64,000 nucleotides of DNA from assembly GCA_050084985.1 (NCBI GenBank), contig JBITNC010000001.1, forward strand, positions 102,548,001-102,612,000. Reading direction: 5' to 3'. Origin of the DNA: Nageia nagi. Its lineage: Eukaryota > Pinophyta. Of this stretch, positions 47,268 through 60,757 are shown piece by piece (position 1 is the first letter of the stretch; each line of letters opens with the position of its first letter). The notes below the pieces were generated by a model, which was given only the letters and a program-made list of their open reading frames with translations, did no database searches and was not told where the DNA came from. Position numbers and translations under genes: made by a program.

Positions 47268-49889
47268 TCTTATAACACCCTATCTTATACACTCAAGATA
47301 AAATACTACTTTAACACGCATCCCATGTTTTCTTAAAAGATGAGCATATATTTATAGCACTCAAATTCCTAATGTGTTAGAAGCTACCTATGAACCCATT
47401 GGGATATAACATCAAAAACATGTTGTTGCAGATAACAATTCCAAGTTATATCATTCATGAGTTTAGAACTCTTCTTTTATGAGTACCATTTCTTATTATT
47501 TAACATAACTCGTTAAATAATATCATGTGGATTTTACTTATATGTTCCTCTAGAGACTACTATGCATCACTCACAAGAAACATCCTCTCTCATGAATATA
47601 GTGATTTCTCAATGGTATCATATACATAACTCATATTTCAAGAAACCCTCACATCGCTACAATTTAAGATTCAAGGTCCATTCAAACCTAATGAGAGGAT
47701 TTCTTGATTATATTAGCATAACTCGCTTCAATAATCATACTCTCAAGTTGAATTTCATGCCAATATTGGTTTTTTGCTAGATTTCAAACCTAAGTTTTAA
47801 GATTTATCCATCTCAACAAAATATCCAACCCCAAAATAATTTTAACAAATCATTTTTTTATTTAAATATATTGAAATATATCCTTTAATTCATTTTTTTT
47901 TTATCTCTTCTCAACTTGAATTATTTTCCCAAGCTTGATGCTTTTAGGTGAGCAAGTTTTAATCCTATGAATTCATATTTCATTGCATTTCATAAGAACT
48001 AAAATAATAAAACTCTTAAAATATAATTATTCATTTCCAAAACTCCATTCACACAATCATAAAAATTAAACAATAAATTAAGGTTCCTATATCCATATTC
48101 AAGAGCTAAAATAAATTCATCACTTGTAATAAAATACAATTCCCATGTCCAATATATATAAGGTTCACTTCCATAACATCAATATTATGAATTTCAACAA
48201 CTAAAACCCTAATCATGTTCATGGTTATTTACTTAACCATTTATATTTACATTATTAGGTACTTCAAATTACATTTAACACTTATTTTTTCACATATTTC
48301 TAATTTAATCAAAATAAAAAGATATTAGGTCTTCTTATTTTGTTTCTCTAATGTTATGTATGGGTCCAAGTATTATCATCCTTCATTTGCTGCAAGAGTG
48401 AAATAGATGGTAGCTTAAGGGGTAGGATGGGATCATAACAAACATACTCTAATATGCATCTATATACATACTAAAATAAAATAATACAAATAATTCTTTC
48501 CTAAATTTCTTCTATATTTCAAAATACTTTCAAAACTAGATTATTAATTAAATCCTAAAGTATTATAAAATTATCTCAATATTTTACATAAATTAAATAC
48601 TTTTCCTCCTAGGACTAAATTAATTTTTAAGATATCAATTTACTCTAAAATTTAATCCTAAAGTTATTTTCTCCTTTTAGCATGTTTATTTTAATACCCT
48701 AAAAATAATTTACATCCATAAAATAACACTTAAAGAATTCACAAATTAAAGCATAAATATATTGATATTTAACTAAATATACTTCATTCCCTTAAATATG
48801 CAAATATATTTCACCATTAAATTTTCTTCAATTAATAATTAACATTTTAAATATTTTTCCCATTTAAAATACCAATTTTAAAATCCATATTTATTTATTT
48901 TGTTAGAGTTTTGTCCCATATGGGGCATCATTAACTCTTAACCTTAGAGTTGTGACTAAGGGGCATCCATGCCATCAAAATCCACTGGAAGCATGATCCC
49001 TACCTCATCTACACCTACCATCAACTCGATAGGATTTTAGATGTGTTTCAAGTTTTAGGGGAAGAGAGTTTTGAACCTAGGCCTCCTGTATATGAGAGCT
49101 TTGAACTACCCACCTTTCAAACTCCCCTATCCATCAATTCATTATTATTTTTTCTCTAGGAAAACATTTAATATTCTCTAAATATTTCCATTAATATGAA
49201 TTCCTAAATTGGCTAACTCATTTATATTAAATAGTTTAAGTTAATATTAATTAATCAAACTATTTAATAGTGCGAATTAGCAAACTAAATTTAAAATCTC
49301 ATTTATTTTTAAATTAGAAATTCTTACTCATATTAAAATTCCACTCTAAATTTAATTCTCATTATTTTCATTGTCCAAATTTAGAACAATAATAAAATTA
49401 AATTAAACCATAAATTAGTTTAGTTTAAATCAAATAAATACATAATTAATATCAAGGTTCATTTTAGCTATGAATATTTAGTAATAAGCAAATTTTAAGG
49501 ATCCTCAAAATTGGAAATGGTGATTTGGGGAGTTCCATAAAGATGTAAGTCATCAAAATTTTCTATTTTTTTTTAAAATTTTTTTTGGGCTCAATCACTA
49601 ATTGAAATCCATATTTTAATTTTAATTTTATTTTTTTCACCTACATTTTGAAACATAAAATGGCCTTCTTCACCAAGAAATTATAAATTACTTTTTGACC
49701 TCAAAAACATTTCACCATATAAATACTAAAGTCCAAATTTGGCTTAGATAATAGTTTAAACATCCATTGCTATTTGCCACTAGAAGTCTAGAATGATTGG
49801 AGAAAGTACATCACCACTATAATTTGATAGGATATGAGGATAGCTACAAGTGCTAGGTAAGATCTTATTATCATTCTAATCATTGGAGT
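47268..49889 (+). other. Possible LTR start and long AT-rich region
   Basis: TATAACACCCTATC resembles the TGTAACACCC start of many plant gypsy LTRs, with GTAGGGGATT before it as a possible PPT. No end or partner LTR was found. At 48357-48440 a stretch similar to the PMD ORF is followed by AAGGGGTAGGATGGGATC. At 48910-49135 there is less AT-rich DNA with TAGGGGAGTTTG on the minus strand. A TATA-like ATATAAATACTAAA lies near 49719. Confidence 0.3.
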
Positions 49890-50225
49890 GAGTGCATCAC
49901 CACCACATAGAGGCATCTTTCCACCATAAAGAGGCATGGTGCCTCCACATTGAGGCATCCTACCACCACATGAAGGCATGATGCCACCACATAAAGGCAT
50001 GCTACTTTTGCATGGAGGCATGATGCCACCATATGAAGGCATGTTGCCTTTGTTAGGAGGCATGCTACCACCACATGGAGGCATCCTGCCACCACATGAA
50101 GGTATGGTGCCTTTGCACAAAGCTATATTACCACCATGTAGAGGTATTCTTCCATTGCATGGAGGTAAGGTGTTATTGCATTAAGGTATCCTTGTAATGG
50201 TAGAATGCCTTTGCATGGAGGCATC
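49890..50225 (+). repeat. 21-bp minisatellite, 15 full units, reads as heptapeptides
   Basis: Fifteen 21-bp units fill 49890-50204, with a partial unit after. The core is AGGCATGNTGCCACCACATG. Because 21 is a multiple of three, frames stay open: on the minus strand a repeated M-P-x-C-G-G-x peptide (open 50120-49788), on the plus strand a repeated M-L-P-P-H-G-G peptide (49978-50184). No upstream ATG, promoter or flanking coding sequence supports a real gene, so I annotate it as a repeat. Confidence 0.93.
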
Positions 50226-53215
50226 AACATTCATTTATAGGATCAAATAATATGAACTTAAGACTTCTTGATAGTAGGGTAAAATCACCAATATTTCCTA
50301 TTTTTTTTTAAAAATATCCAATTTTTCCTTTTTTACTTTTTGATATTTACACAAAATTTCCTTGATTATGAATTTGATTTGCCTAAATGTATATAAGGGA
50401 GTTTCAAGGAGGGGCTCTTAAAATGAACCCTGATTAATATTTAAATTTATTAAATAATTTCCTATGATAGGGTCCATAAGATATATCAAATAAAATAATT
50501 CTTTCCTTTACCAAAATTACATATACATCCAAACACATCTAAGATAATAAAGATTCAAAAAGGGTATTTTCCCAAAATTATGGCAATACCATAAAATATA
50601 ATGCAAAATAATTTTAAAATAAATGAATAAAAATACTAATTATATTTTTTAATATATTACCAAAAGGAAAAGTAGGGGGAAAGGGCTTGCATAGGCCTAT
50701 GTAGCCCACTTGCATACCCCTAAGCCAATAGAGGAGAGTCCATCATGGTTGGGCTCTACCTATGCCACATGGCCCATTCGAGTTATACATCAGGGAGGGG
50801 AAGGTCACACACCCCTTAGGAGTTCACACACTGGCCCCAAGCCCTTGTGGAGAGGGGAAAGCCCACCAAGCCACCTTATGGTTGCCACACCCCTTAGGGT
50901 TGCACACATCCTCCACTTCCAAGGGGGTTGGTAGGGTTTAAACTCACACCCCCCATATAGTTCATTTTTTGATATTTTTTCATTTATTTTTTTATAAATA
51001 AATCAATTAATTTTATTTTTATGAAAAAGAATACAATACTTTCATTCTTAAATTAAAATTCTACTCAATCATTTAAAATCTAGAGTATTCTAAAATTGAG
51101 TGATTTTAATTTAATTACCATATAAATAAATACCCTCATTCATTTATTTATTTCAAAAGAGAATAGGAATAAATAGATAAAATAAACCCACATTAAATCT
51201 ATTTATTTTATTTAAATTTAAATTTAACAAAATAAAATAAAAGAGAACACATGTAACTATATTAGGGAGATTAAATAAATAAATTTACTGTGGATGTGAG
51301 CCCTCTCTTCCACAAATTATGATGTGCATTCTCCGCATTAGGAGATGCTAGGAAGAGCCCCCTACAAAGTGTAATGGAAGTGCCCTCCCTAGGTCATCGG
51401 CCTTGCTGATCATCCATTGACCCCACCCAAGTAAGTATACTTTCATGCTTCTCCTTCCCTCCCATTTATCCTCTCTCCTCTTTCCCTCTCCCTCAGCACT
51501 CCTACATGCGGGATCATCATGCAACCTTATGTTCAATGTAAGCATGCACAAATAATTCATAGCTGCCCACCAAATTCTTCAATAGTGCCATCCCATTTAA
51601 TCTCATATTGATTTTATGATATAATAACTTTAATCTCATTTTATCATAGTGTATTATGTTAATTGGCTTGATTTAATTTAATTAATCAATTTAGATAGTA
51701 AATACCATACATTCCTTTTTCTAATAATTTATATAAATAATAAAAAATAAAATATTATACATCTTTTTAATTATGTTTACAAAATTTTATATATGATTTA
51801 GATGTCAACAAAATTGTGAATAATATATATATATATATGTGGAGGATAAATCTCAAGCATCAATGCTTCATTATAAATGGTAACTTAGAATCATTCATAT
51901 TTTTTTGAGGATAGAGAGTATTGCTAACATATAAATAAGTTTTTTTTGGTTAATTCAAGGTGTTGTAGGCTATCCTAGATTCAAAGGTATATAAAGGCAT
52001 AATATAGCACCTCAACTAGATAAGGAACATGTGTAGGAAATGAATTATATTTTAATCTTATATTGAGTTTCGCTTTAGAGAATAATTAATCATCTACATA
52101 CATGCTATTTTTATCACATATGTTAATATAGATTTTAAAAAGATCTAAAATCCATTGTATGTTTAGTATTTATGTGCAATCACATTGTAATATGTATATT
52201 TAAAAATATCTATATTTAGCTTGAGATAGTTAATATGAAAATTACAGTTAACTAAGTATATCAATAATTTTTTTTTTAAAATCTAATAATAGGTTATCAT
52301 ATTAATAATATAATATTTCTATATTATAACATTTGATGGTTGATTACAAGTAGTATTTTTATTTTTATTTATGCATATCTCACTACTCATATAATGGGAA
52401 AATGATGAAAACTAAGAAATCTCATATAATTAACATAGTTACTACATCCTCAAATTGATATATTCATTAAATAATTAATATTTATTTCTCATATCTCACA
52501 TAATAACAAGGTTGTCATTCTTTAATTGCTAATATCCCTCCATACAATCCTATTCAAAGGTGTAAATGAATAATGGATGATCTGTTATAATATGAAAATT
52601 TTTAAATATATTTTAATAAATTAATTGTAGTCATCCTATTTTTATATGGTCATATTAATCATTTTATTTATTATACTATTATATTGTAATATTTATTTTT
52701 AATAATAATCTATCTTCTAGATAAGTAACATTATTCTCATACATTATGTTGTTATATTTAAATTATACTTCAAAATATATTACAAACCATATTAATAAAT
52801 ATAGATATGGAGTTTAAACTTATTAAATATAAAAATTATTATCAAGAGAAGTAATTTATTAAATACAATTTTTTCATTTTGTGCATACATTATGAAAACA
52901 AATATCTTTTGAGAATTTCATCTCTTTCTATCAAGGAGTTAAATTATGTGTTATGAATGTCATGGATAAGTAAAACTAAAATATTTGAATGTCTTCATTG
53001 AAAACTTTTCTTTATTAAGAATTGTATTAAGAGATTATATGAATTCTAAAATTCATTAGTTTATATTTAAATCTTATTGTCCATATTTTTGTAGGTATTC
53101 TATTCTAATTACAAAATAATGATCAAAACATTCCGAAAAGCATTAATAATTATATAGACTAAAAAAATCAAATATTTTATAGTGAAAAATATAAATTAGA
53201 AATTTTAATCACCTA
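50226..53215. other. Mixed spacer with two GC-richer patches
   Basis: Mostly very AT-rich. Two patches stand out: 50650-50945 (CACACCCCTTAGG repeated near 50809, 50887 and similar) and 51290-51580 (C-rich, CTCTCTCCTCTTTCCCTC). Both carry open frames of about 70 codons without known motifs. They may be parts of LTRs. 51590-53215 shows nothing. Confidence 0.4.
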
Positions 53216-53299
53216 GATAATTTTGCCTTAAGCCTCCCTTTTTGAGCTTTCAAAGCTCAATTTCAAATCCATGGTTGAGAATTTGTAAGAGAGCACCAT

Positions 53300-53945
53300 G
53301 AAATCAATCTGAAACCTTGCTTTTTAGGCTGTGAACAAATTGTATGTAAGACAAGTGTCGCATAAACAATAGATGGAATAGATAAGGCATCATCACAGAT
53401 GTCGGTATGCCCTTGGAGGGTGCTGGGAAGGAAACACTCTTATATTTTTCCCGGCTTGAAGAATGGGGTTCTTGGAAGACATTACCAGGGTGTTGATCAT
53501 TACTAACCGTTGGGGAACATTCAACGATAAAGCAAGGTGCGTTATCCTCTGAAAGGTTTCTACAAGATAACAAGAAGAATGAGTTTACGATCATGGGCAA
53601 AGAAAGGTCACGTTGAAGGATAATCCTTTCCAATGTGTTGGTGAGACCTGTATAGTGTTTATTGCATGAAGCAAACGATGTTTTAAAATAGTCGGCCGGT
53701 TTTAAAGAAAGGGTGTGGAGCAACAAATATTTTGGGGACTACTTCAATAGTAGAGCATACCCCAGATTAGATACTTTGCAAGGAGACCATAAATCTTTTG
53801 GTAAATTGTGTGTGCGGAGTCAATTTCATGACTGCGATGATGACAAACCTCTGATACATCTGCAGACCCATCTCATATTTTGAAAAGATCATTAGAGTAT
53901 ACACAAATCTGATATGTTGCATGCCCAAGAATTATTTCTCTTAAA
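53300..53945. other. Base-composition island, unassigned
   Basis: Clearly richer in G+C and CpG than the flanks. A 140-codon open frame lies on the minus strand (53726-53304) without a recognisable domain. It may be a promoter or a gene fragment upstream of the ORF at 53946. Confidence 0.35.
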
Positions 53946-54149
53946 ATGCCTCAACGAGATGCAGTCTCTGGAAACACAACAATCGAGTTTACTGAAAACG
54001 CCCTGAAGCTCTTGGAGCTAGTCTCTGTAACCTTGGCCATCATCTTTTCTGTATGCATCACTATGGGGCTTTATTTGACGGTTCAATCTATTGAAACTGT
54101 TTTGTATAGAAAAACCTTCTATTTTTGCACTATTCTAGGTGTTGATTGA
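53946..54149 (+). CDS. Short hypothetical membrane-protein ORF, 67 codons
   Basis: The ATG-led frame has a polar N-terminus (MPQRDAVSGNTT) and one hydrophobic stretch (LVSVTLAIIFSVCITMGLYL) long enough for a membrane segment, followed by VQSIETVLYRK. Codon use is less AT-biased than in the window's other small frames. It ends at a TGA in AT-rich DNA, so it may be the first exon of a truncated or captured gene rather than a whole one. I do not recognise the family. Confidence 0.25.
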   Translation: MPQRDAVSGNTTIEFTENALKLLELVSVTLAIIFSVCITMGLYLTVQSIETVLYRKTFYFCTILGVD

Positions 54150-55816
54150 GTATGACTATTTACGATGGATAGTTCCTTTTATAGGAGGTTTAGTCTTGAG
54201 ATGGAGTTTTATTTGTTTCTGAAAATTATTTGCATTGGCATGTAATGAGATATTGAGGGCATATATCATAGTCTTACTGCTTCTTATCATTTGGTCTTTG
54301 CACATAAAAATTTGTAAACTGTAATATATTTTGGTATATGACAATTCTGACTTGAAAACTTTCTTGCATGGTATTGACACAATGAATATAGGGTTCATTT
54401 GCATTGTTTTTCTGTTCAGTAATGATATGAGTACATTAAACTGGATGAAACTTACTTATCAAGCATCTACATTAGTTCATATTAATTATATAGGAGTGTT
54501 AACATGGTTATTATCAAAAAAGTAACATGTTTCATACTAGATAAGGGCTAAAGAAAAGAGCCATATCATTGGTGAGATGAAAATCTCACCTTACTCTTTA
54601 TATTTAAGTATAGAGATTTAATCATAACAAGCTTCATTAGGTGGTTGTTGTAAGTTCGAAGTTTATGGGTTTCAAGGTAATATTTTGTGGGACTTAAAAT
54701 AGTTTTCCAAACTTATAATAATGCCACTCAATGGTTGGAAGTGTTTATATTATCTTAGTTATTTTTGTAATACTCTATTGTTAGTTATGATTCTACTACT
54801 ATGATAGAATCCTTAGTGATAAAGTTTAGCAAGGATATACTAAGCAACAACATAGTTATTCTCGAACTAAAAGCATTGATATGCAGGTTTTTAGGCCCTT
54901 GAATCCAACAAGGAACCATAAAGAGTTGGGTCCATAACAATTGGTCCACGAATGAAGTAGTCACTGTGACCTTCTATTCGAATGGGTATTTTTTGAGCCT
55001 ACCATGTTGGCACATGATGAGTTCCGTACTCCATATAGCCTCAAATCAACGTGCATTATCAAGCCAAGGAGACCCCGACACATGACATTAGTGACCCCAA
55101 CATGCAAGAGAGAGAACTGAGTCTGATGAAAATCAATTATTTTCCAATGGCATACCCATTGGACTTTGTTGCAGTAGCTAGTTATAATAACTTAACATAG
55201 TACTTTATGATTATATTGTAATGCATGTTTTAGTTTTATTGTTAGTTTGATAAAGTTAGTATGAATTTTATACATTTTTTTTTCCCATATCAATTATACT
55301 TGAAGAAATCTGACGTTATATTGCAATTCATAATGATTGAGGGAGCCATCCATCATATTTTACTGGCATACAAAGATGATGTAACATATTTATAATTTTT
55401 AATACATTTCAATAGTTATAATATAATTTCTATCAATTATGACGTTGTGGATTGTCCTTATGCATTATTAAAGGATATATCATATGTGGGTATTTTATTT
55501 TATTATTATATTTTCTACTAATATGATTACAAATTACTAGAATAAAATAACATGAAAATACCATATTATCAAAGTGAATGCATGAAAACTTCATATTCTA
55601 ATGTAATAGTTGAAATTCATAATATTATAATAAACTTTGATTTCATAAATATTTAACTATGCATTTGTTTACTATAAATTTTATGTATGATTTAAAAAAT
55701 AAATACTTATGTAATCTCTAAAAACTAATGAATATAAATTATTCAAGATCCTAAAAATTCTTTTTATGTATAATCTTAACAATTTATATGATAATTAAAT
55801 AAATAATAATAATTTA

Positions 55817-55850
<34 letters not shown>

Positions 55851-56976
55851 TAAACATAATAATAATGTAAACATAATAATCCAAAATTAATTGTGAAAAA
55901 TTATCTTGATTTGTAGAGACATTTTGAAAAGAAAATAAAAAAGTATATCATTAAGCACATATCAATAATTTTTTAAGTATTAAAGAATAACGATTGTTGT
56001 TAAATTATAAGTTAATAGTTATAATAGTAAAATATAAGTATGTAGTATTAGTAAAAATATTTTATCAGACATAATAATTCTAAATTGACCAAAATGATTG
56101 TGAAAATAAATATTTATTGTAAATATATCTTCTAGTAATCATAAGACATTAATTATGTGTTTGCACCTATAGGAATTGTAATTTAATAAAATGTTTTTCA
56201 TATTCTTCACAAGAAAGAATATTGCATTCAATCAAATAAAAGTTAAAGTAAATAATAAGATAAATGTTGAACTACACTTTTTTAGATATATCATTAGAAA
56301 ACAAAATAACATCCACATAAGAAATATTTAAATTCAAATGGAAAATGTTATATTCAATCAAATAAAAAATATTATATACAATAACTACAAATGAAATTAA
56401 ATAATAATATACTAATTGAAAGTATTCAATAAAAATAAGTTCATATCTATTTCAAAGTATGATATTCAACTATCATTTTTTAAAAGATCATATTTATAAT
56501 TAATAACACATGTTATTATGGTAAATTTATTTTTAATATTTAATTCATTAAATATTCATTATAAATTTTTTATATTAGATAAGACATCTTATTTATCAAT
56601 TAAATGATTAGTTAAAAGATATAGTATGATAATATGCAACATTAGTATAATGATAACATATGTGGCCATGTAAAATAAAAAAAATAAAAATTAAATCCAA
56701 AAACTAAAAACTATTTCATGGTCAATCTACTTTCTAGCAAATTCTCAATCATGGATTTGAAAATGAGATTTCAAAACTCAAAGGAGGATGCCTATGATGT
56801 AATAAAGTATTCCTTGAATATCTTTCATTGTTTATTGAATATATTTGTTCAAGTAATCATTGAATGTGTTCAACTAATTAATTCAATGAAATTGTTTATT
56901 GAATATTTTTTACGAATATTATAATTTTTTCATTACTTTAAAACTAATATTGAATTTTTATATGGACATATTCTCA
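54150..56976. other. AT-rich spacer with small structured sites
   Basis: A perfect hairpin GGTGAGAT-GAAA-ATCTCACC lies at 54571-54590. A GC-richer 300 bp at 54890-55190 has no motif. An (AAT)n microsatellite occupies about 55797-55850, followed by repeated AATGTAAACAT. Otherwise nothing. Confidence 0.5.
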
Positions 56977-57139
56977 AAACTAACTTATATATCTTAAATA
57001 TATATCTATAAAATGTTGAGAGCTATCATTCTTAAGGCATCTATCATGCATATGACACAAAAAAGAGTTAGGATATGTTCCTTGATAATGATACCTCTTG
57101 GTGTTTTATAGATATATATTTAAGATATGAAGCTAGTTT
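56977..57139. repeat. 163-bp hairpin element
   Basis: AAACTAACTT...ATCTTAAATATATATC at 56977 is inverted at 57139 (arms about 37 bp, two or three mismatches, loop about 90 bp). It may be a small MITE. No target duplication is evident. Confidence 0.75.
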
Positions 57140-57434
57140 ATGTATAAGGATTTAACATGGTATTTTTTATTTATAGAATTGATTTTTGAATAGTTAATTA
57201 AGGGATAACTAATTATGGTTTATTAGCTTTTATCATTCTTTAATTTAGAATTTATAGTTAATTTCATAAAAACTCTACTAAGGTTTCAAAATTTTTATTA
57301 AAAAATATTAAATTGAAGGTTAATATTATTATTGGTAGTGTTTTCAAAATGTGACTTTTTATACTTGTACTTTATGCTTATTTACATGTGAAGAACATTA
57401 AAAATTAAAAATAAATTTGATTATGTAAGAATGC

Positions 57435-57508
57435 AATAAAGGTTTTGATTTTTAAGATAGAAAAGTGTATGGTATGAAATAAAGGTTTTGATTTTTAAGA
57501 TAGAAAAG
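57435..57508 (+). repeat. Short perfect tandem duplication
   Basis: A 31-bp sequence starting AATAAAGGTTTTGATT occurs at 57435 and 57478, identical in both copies and 43 bp apart. Confidence 0.95.
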
Positions 57509-58048
57509 AGCTTTAAAGTAGCTTATTTTAATGTACCTCAAATGAATTGTTAAATAATATTTAATTCAATATTTCAAATCTTTATCTAGAGAGGATTGGA
57601 AATTTCCTCTAAATACATATTTTATCTCTTTAGGGTTCGAGAGTATCTTTTGGAGTGTTATTTTCCATATATTATACTAATATAGGTAATGACTTAGGTA
57701 TTTCTATATAACTAAAAGTACATGAAGGATCAATTCTATGTTTCAAAAGTTTGAGTATTAGTATGAACATCTCACTTTAGTAGTTTTATATACAAGCACA
57801 CTTAACCAAGAATAAAATAGATATAGATTTAATTAATCTAAGTCTTTAACTATCAATACTTGCTTAATGATTATGATATTGATAAATAACATAAATGAAA
57901 ATATGATCAAATGCTAGAATAGAAAAATGATTACACTTACTCAATATTACACCTTTTATTTAATGACTTATATTGGTATGAAAATATCTTGAATTAAGTT
58001 ATGATGTATAATGATTAAATCTATGAAGATGATATTAGATGGAACTCT

Positions 58049-58492
58049 AGGGGAGAGGACCCAGTAGTTGTGCACCCTAACTTCATGTGTCTTAAAAAGT
58101 GACTTAATAAAGTTAAATCACTCTAAATATTTTATAGTTTCTTATTCACCTATTTTTTTGCTTATAACTAAGTTTTTGAATCATCATCACTAAATTTGAT
58201 AGGTTAATTTTGCACCATCATAGAAACTTATTTAAAACATCACTTTTCTAAAGTCATATCCATGGGTGTGAATTACAATCCCCCATTGTTAATTATACTT
58301 GCAATAATAATTGATCTTTAAGTCACATACTTAATTAAACTTCAAATTTAATGATGATGAATCAAAACCTTAGTTATAACTGGACAACTAGGCAAGTAAA
58401 AAATTATAAATATTTTAAAAAGATTCAACTTTATTAAGTTAATTTTTAAGATGTGTAAAATTAGGGTGCACCATTATTGGATCCTCTCCCCT
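58049..58492. mobile_element. 444-bp MITE with about 160-bp inverted arms
   Basis: Both ends read AGGGGAGAGGAYCCARTA inward, followed by TGCACCCTAA, TTAATAAAGTT, GTTATAACTAAG and TTGATTCATCATCA/TTGAATCATCATCA on both arms. Arms cover about 160 bp each and leave a loop of roughly 120 bp with no coding sequence. TA flanks the GGGGAGAGG core on each side, which fits a TA target (Tc1/mariner-like), although TA is also part of the symmetric end. Confidence 0.9.
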
Positions 58493-60757
58493 ATCAATGA
58501 TATATTTAAAATAAATTTAAAATTATTACTTATAGTTTACTTATTAACAAATTTCTTTATACAAGTCGATAATTTAATGTATAATAGTTTATAATTTAAT
58601 GCATAAATTCTATACCAAATATGTTCTATGAATGGTAAACTATATGATAATAACCCTCATAGCCATTAAAATGTTCTCAAGTATTGGGTTCTCTCTCCTA
58701 TTATTATTGTTGTGTTATTTTGAGAGCATTTAGGAAAGAGGTAGTTGTACTAGGATGCCTACTAATATTTTAGGACCCTGCAAATGCATTTAAAGAGCCC
58801 ATGTTGTCCCTAAAAGGCTAAATACCCCTCTCCATGAATGTAACTCATTTTCTAGCCTTATGATTTGATAGGAAGGCATTTAGTTCCTTAAAAAGGACCT
58901 CTCATTTGGAGATCCATCGTTCATATTTATTCCCATTGATCCCTAACATTGGATAAGCTATGTTCTTTAGAAAACACTTGGGGTTGTTTACCTGCTAGTA
59001 TGAATCTTATATAGTTGCAAAAGGGTGGTTGATTTTGGTAGAGCCATACCTTCTTTGAGGCTCACAAAATGTATTTTAAATTTCCAATTTTAAATTGTTT
59101 CAAATCCTAAACACTATGAATTAGGAAAAGAAATTAATTTAATAAATAAAATATTTTATATTAATTTGAAAAGCTAAATTAATTGAGAATTATAATTTAG
59201 CTCAGTGGAAAATTAATAAGTCTTTTTTTAGCTTTTTAAATATAGGAAAATCATATATTGGTGAGAAAACATATTAGAATATAAATATTTTATGAAAATA
59301 TATGTATGAATTTCTATTAAGTGATTTTAATTGGAAATATTTTAAGTTTTAAAGTTAGAGAGAGAAAGAGATAGAGGGAGAGAGAGTGAGAGAGAGAGAG
59401 AGGGAGAGAGTGAGAGAGGGAGAGAGGGAAAGAGAGTGTGAGAGAGAGAGGGGGAGAGAAAGGAGGAGAGAGAGGGAGATCATGAGGGAGAGTTGTATGA
59501 ATTATAGGAGATAAAATTAAGAAATTATGTTGCATTCTTTCTTTTCTTTATGTCATGCATGTAGATCCATATTAGGACATAAAAGGCTATTATGATCCAT
59601 TCCATCTACCTGAGCTACTATTCTATGATAAATTACAAAGAAGATGGATGTCAATATTTAAATTGTACAAAAACTTAGAAGAAATTATTGTAATCTTATA
59701 TTATGATAAATTAGAATACTTATGATTATGTTATTTTGATGCAAATATGTTGTATCAACAAATGTACTTGAAAATGGTTAAAAAATTATTCATGTATCAT
59801 GAATAAGATAGAGTTATTTACGTTACTTGATTTTTGTAAATATCAATAGAAAAAATATAGTTCTTTTGTATTTTACATGGAATTGTATTTATTTGATAAA
59901 ATTATACATTTTCCTTAAACTGTGTAATGTGGATAAAGAAACTTGGCTAATCAATTAATGATGAAAGTTTTATTGAATATCTAAATGGATATAATCACAT
60001 TTATTTGAAATTTAATTATTAATTAATTTACTTTCCATAGATATGCATGTGATGAGATGTGTAGGAAATTAAATCCCTTGCCTAAAAGCATCAAGATTGG
60101 GCAAATAATTGAGGTTGAGAAAAGGAAATAAATGGACAAGGATGAGATAAATTAATACATATATAGGAATGATTGAATAAATTATTATGGTATGTTATAT
60201 TTATGAGATTTATATTTTGAAAACTTGGGTTTGAAAACCTAGAGAAACCATTAGGTATGACATGTGTTCAACTTCAAAAGTATGATTATCAAAACAAGAT
60301 TATGCTAAGATAATGGAGAAAATATCTTCAAAGATTTGAATAAACCTTAGAAGTTTAAATTTCCATGATGTTAAAGTGGTTTAAAATACAAGTTGTGTAT
60401 ATGAAACCATTGAAAAATCACTATATTTATGAAGAGGGTCTTGATTTTGAGTTATGTAAAGAAATCCTTAGAAGAACATAAGAAGGAAAGCCGTATGATA
60501 TTATTTAACAAGTTCATATTAAATAATAGGAAATTGTATTTATCTATGAAGAGTCCTAAAATCATGATTAATATAACTTGGATTCATTATATACAATAAC
60601 ATGTTTTTGATTTCTATCTCAAATGATTCATAAGAAACTTCAAATACATTTAGTTTATTTATACTTAGAAAAATATTGTACTATTCACTTCTTGAAGAAA
60701 TATGTGATGGATGTAAAAGTAGTATTATTTCTTGAGTACATGCGATAAGGATGTTAT
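58493..60757. other. AT-rich spacer containing a GA microsatellite
   Basis: A (GA)n-type purine tract fills about 59356-59493. The stop-free minus-strand frame over it (Ser/Leu repeats) is an artefact. If the PBS at 60760 is real, the DNA before it should be a 5' LTR, but I could not delimit one. Confidence 0.5.

Noticed and set aside
48910-49135. Possible third copy (minus strand) of the 40671/42397 repeat or a tRNA-derived SINE
   Set aside because: Only TAGGGGAGTTTG and a GGTTC segment match. The rest does not align.
59317-59535. 72-codon minus-strand frame with Ser/Leu/His repeats
   Set aside because: Translation of a GA/CT microsatellite.
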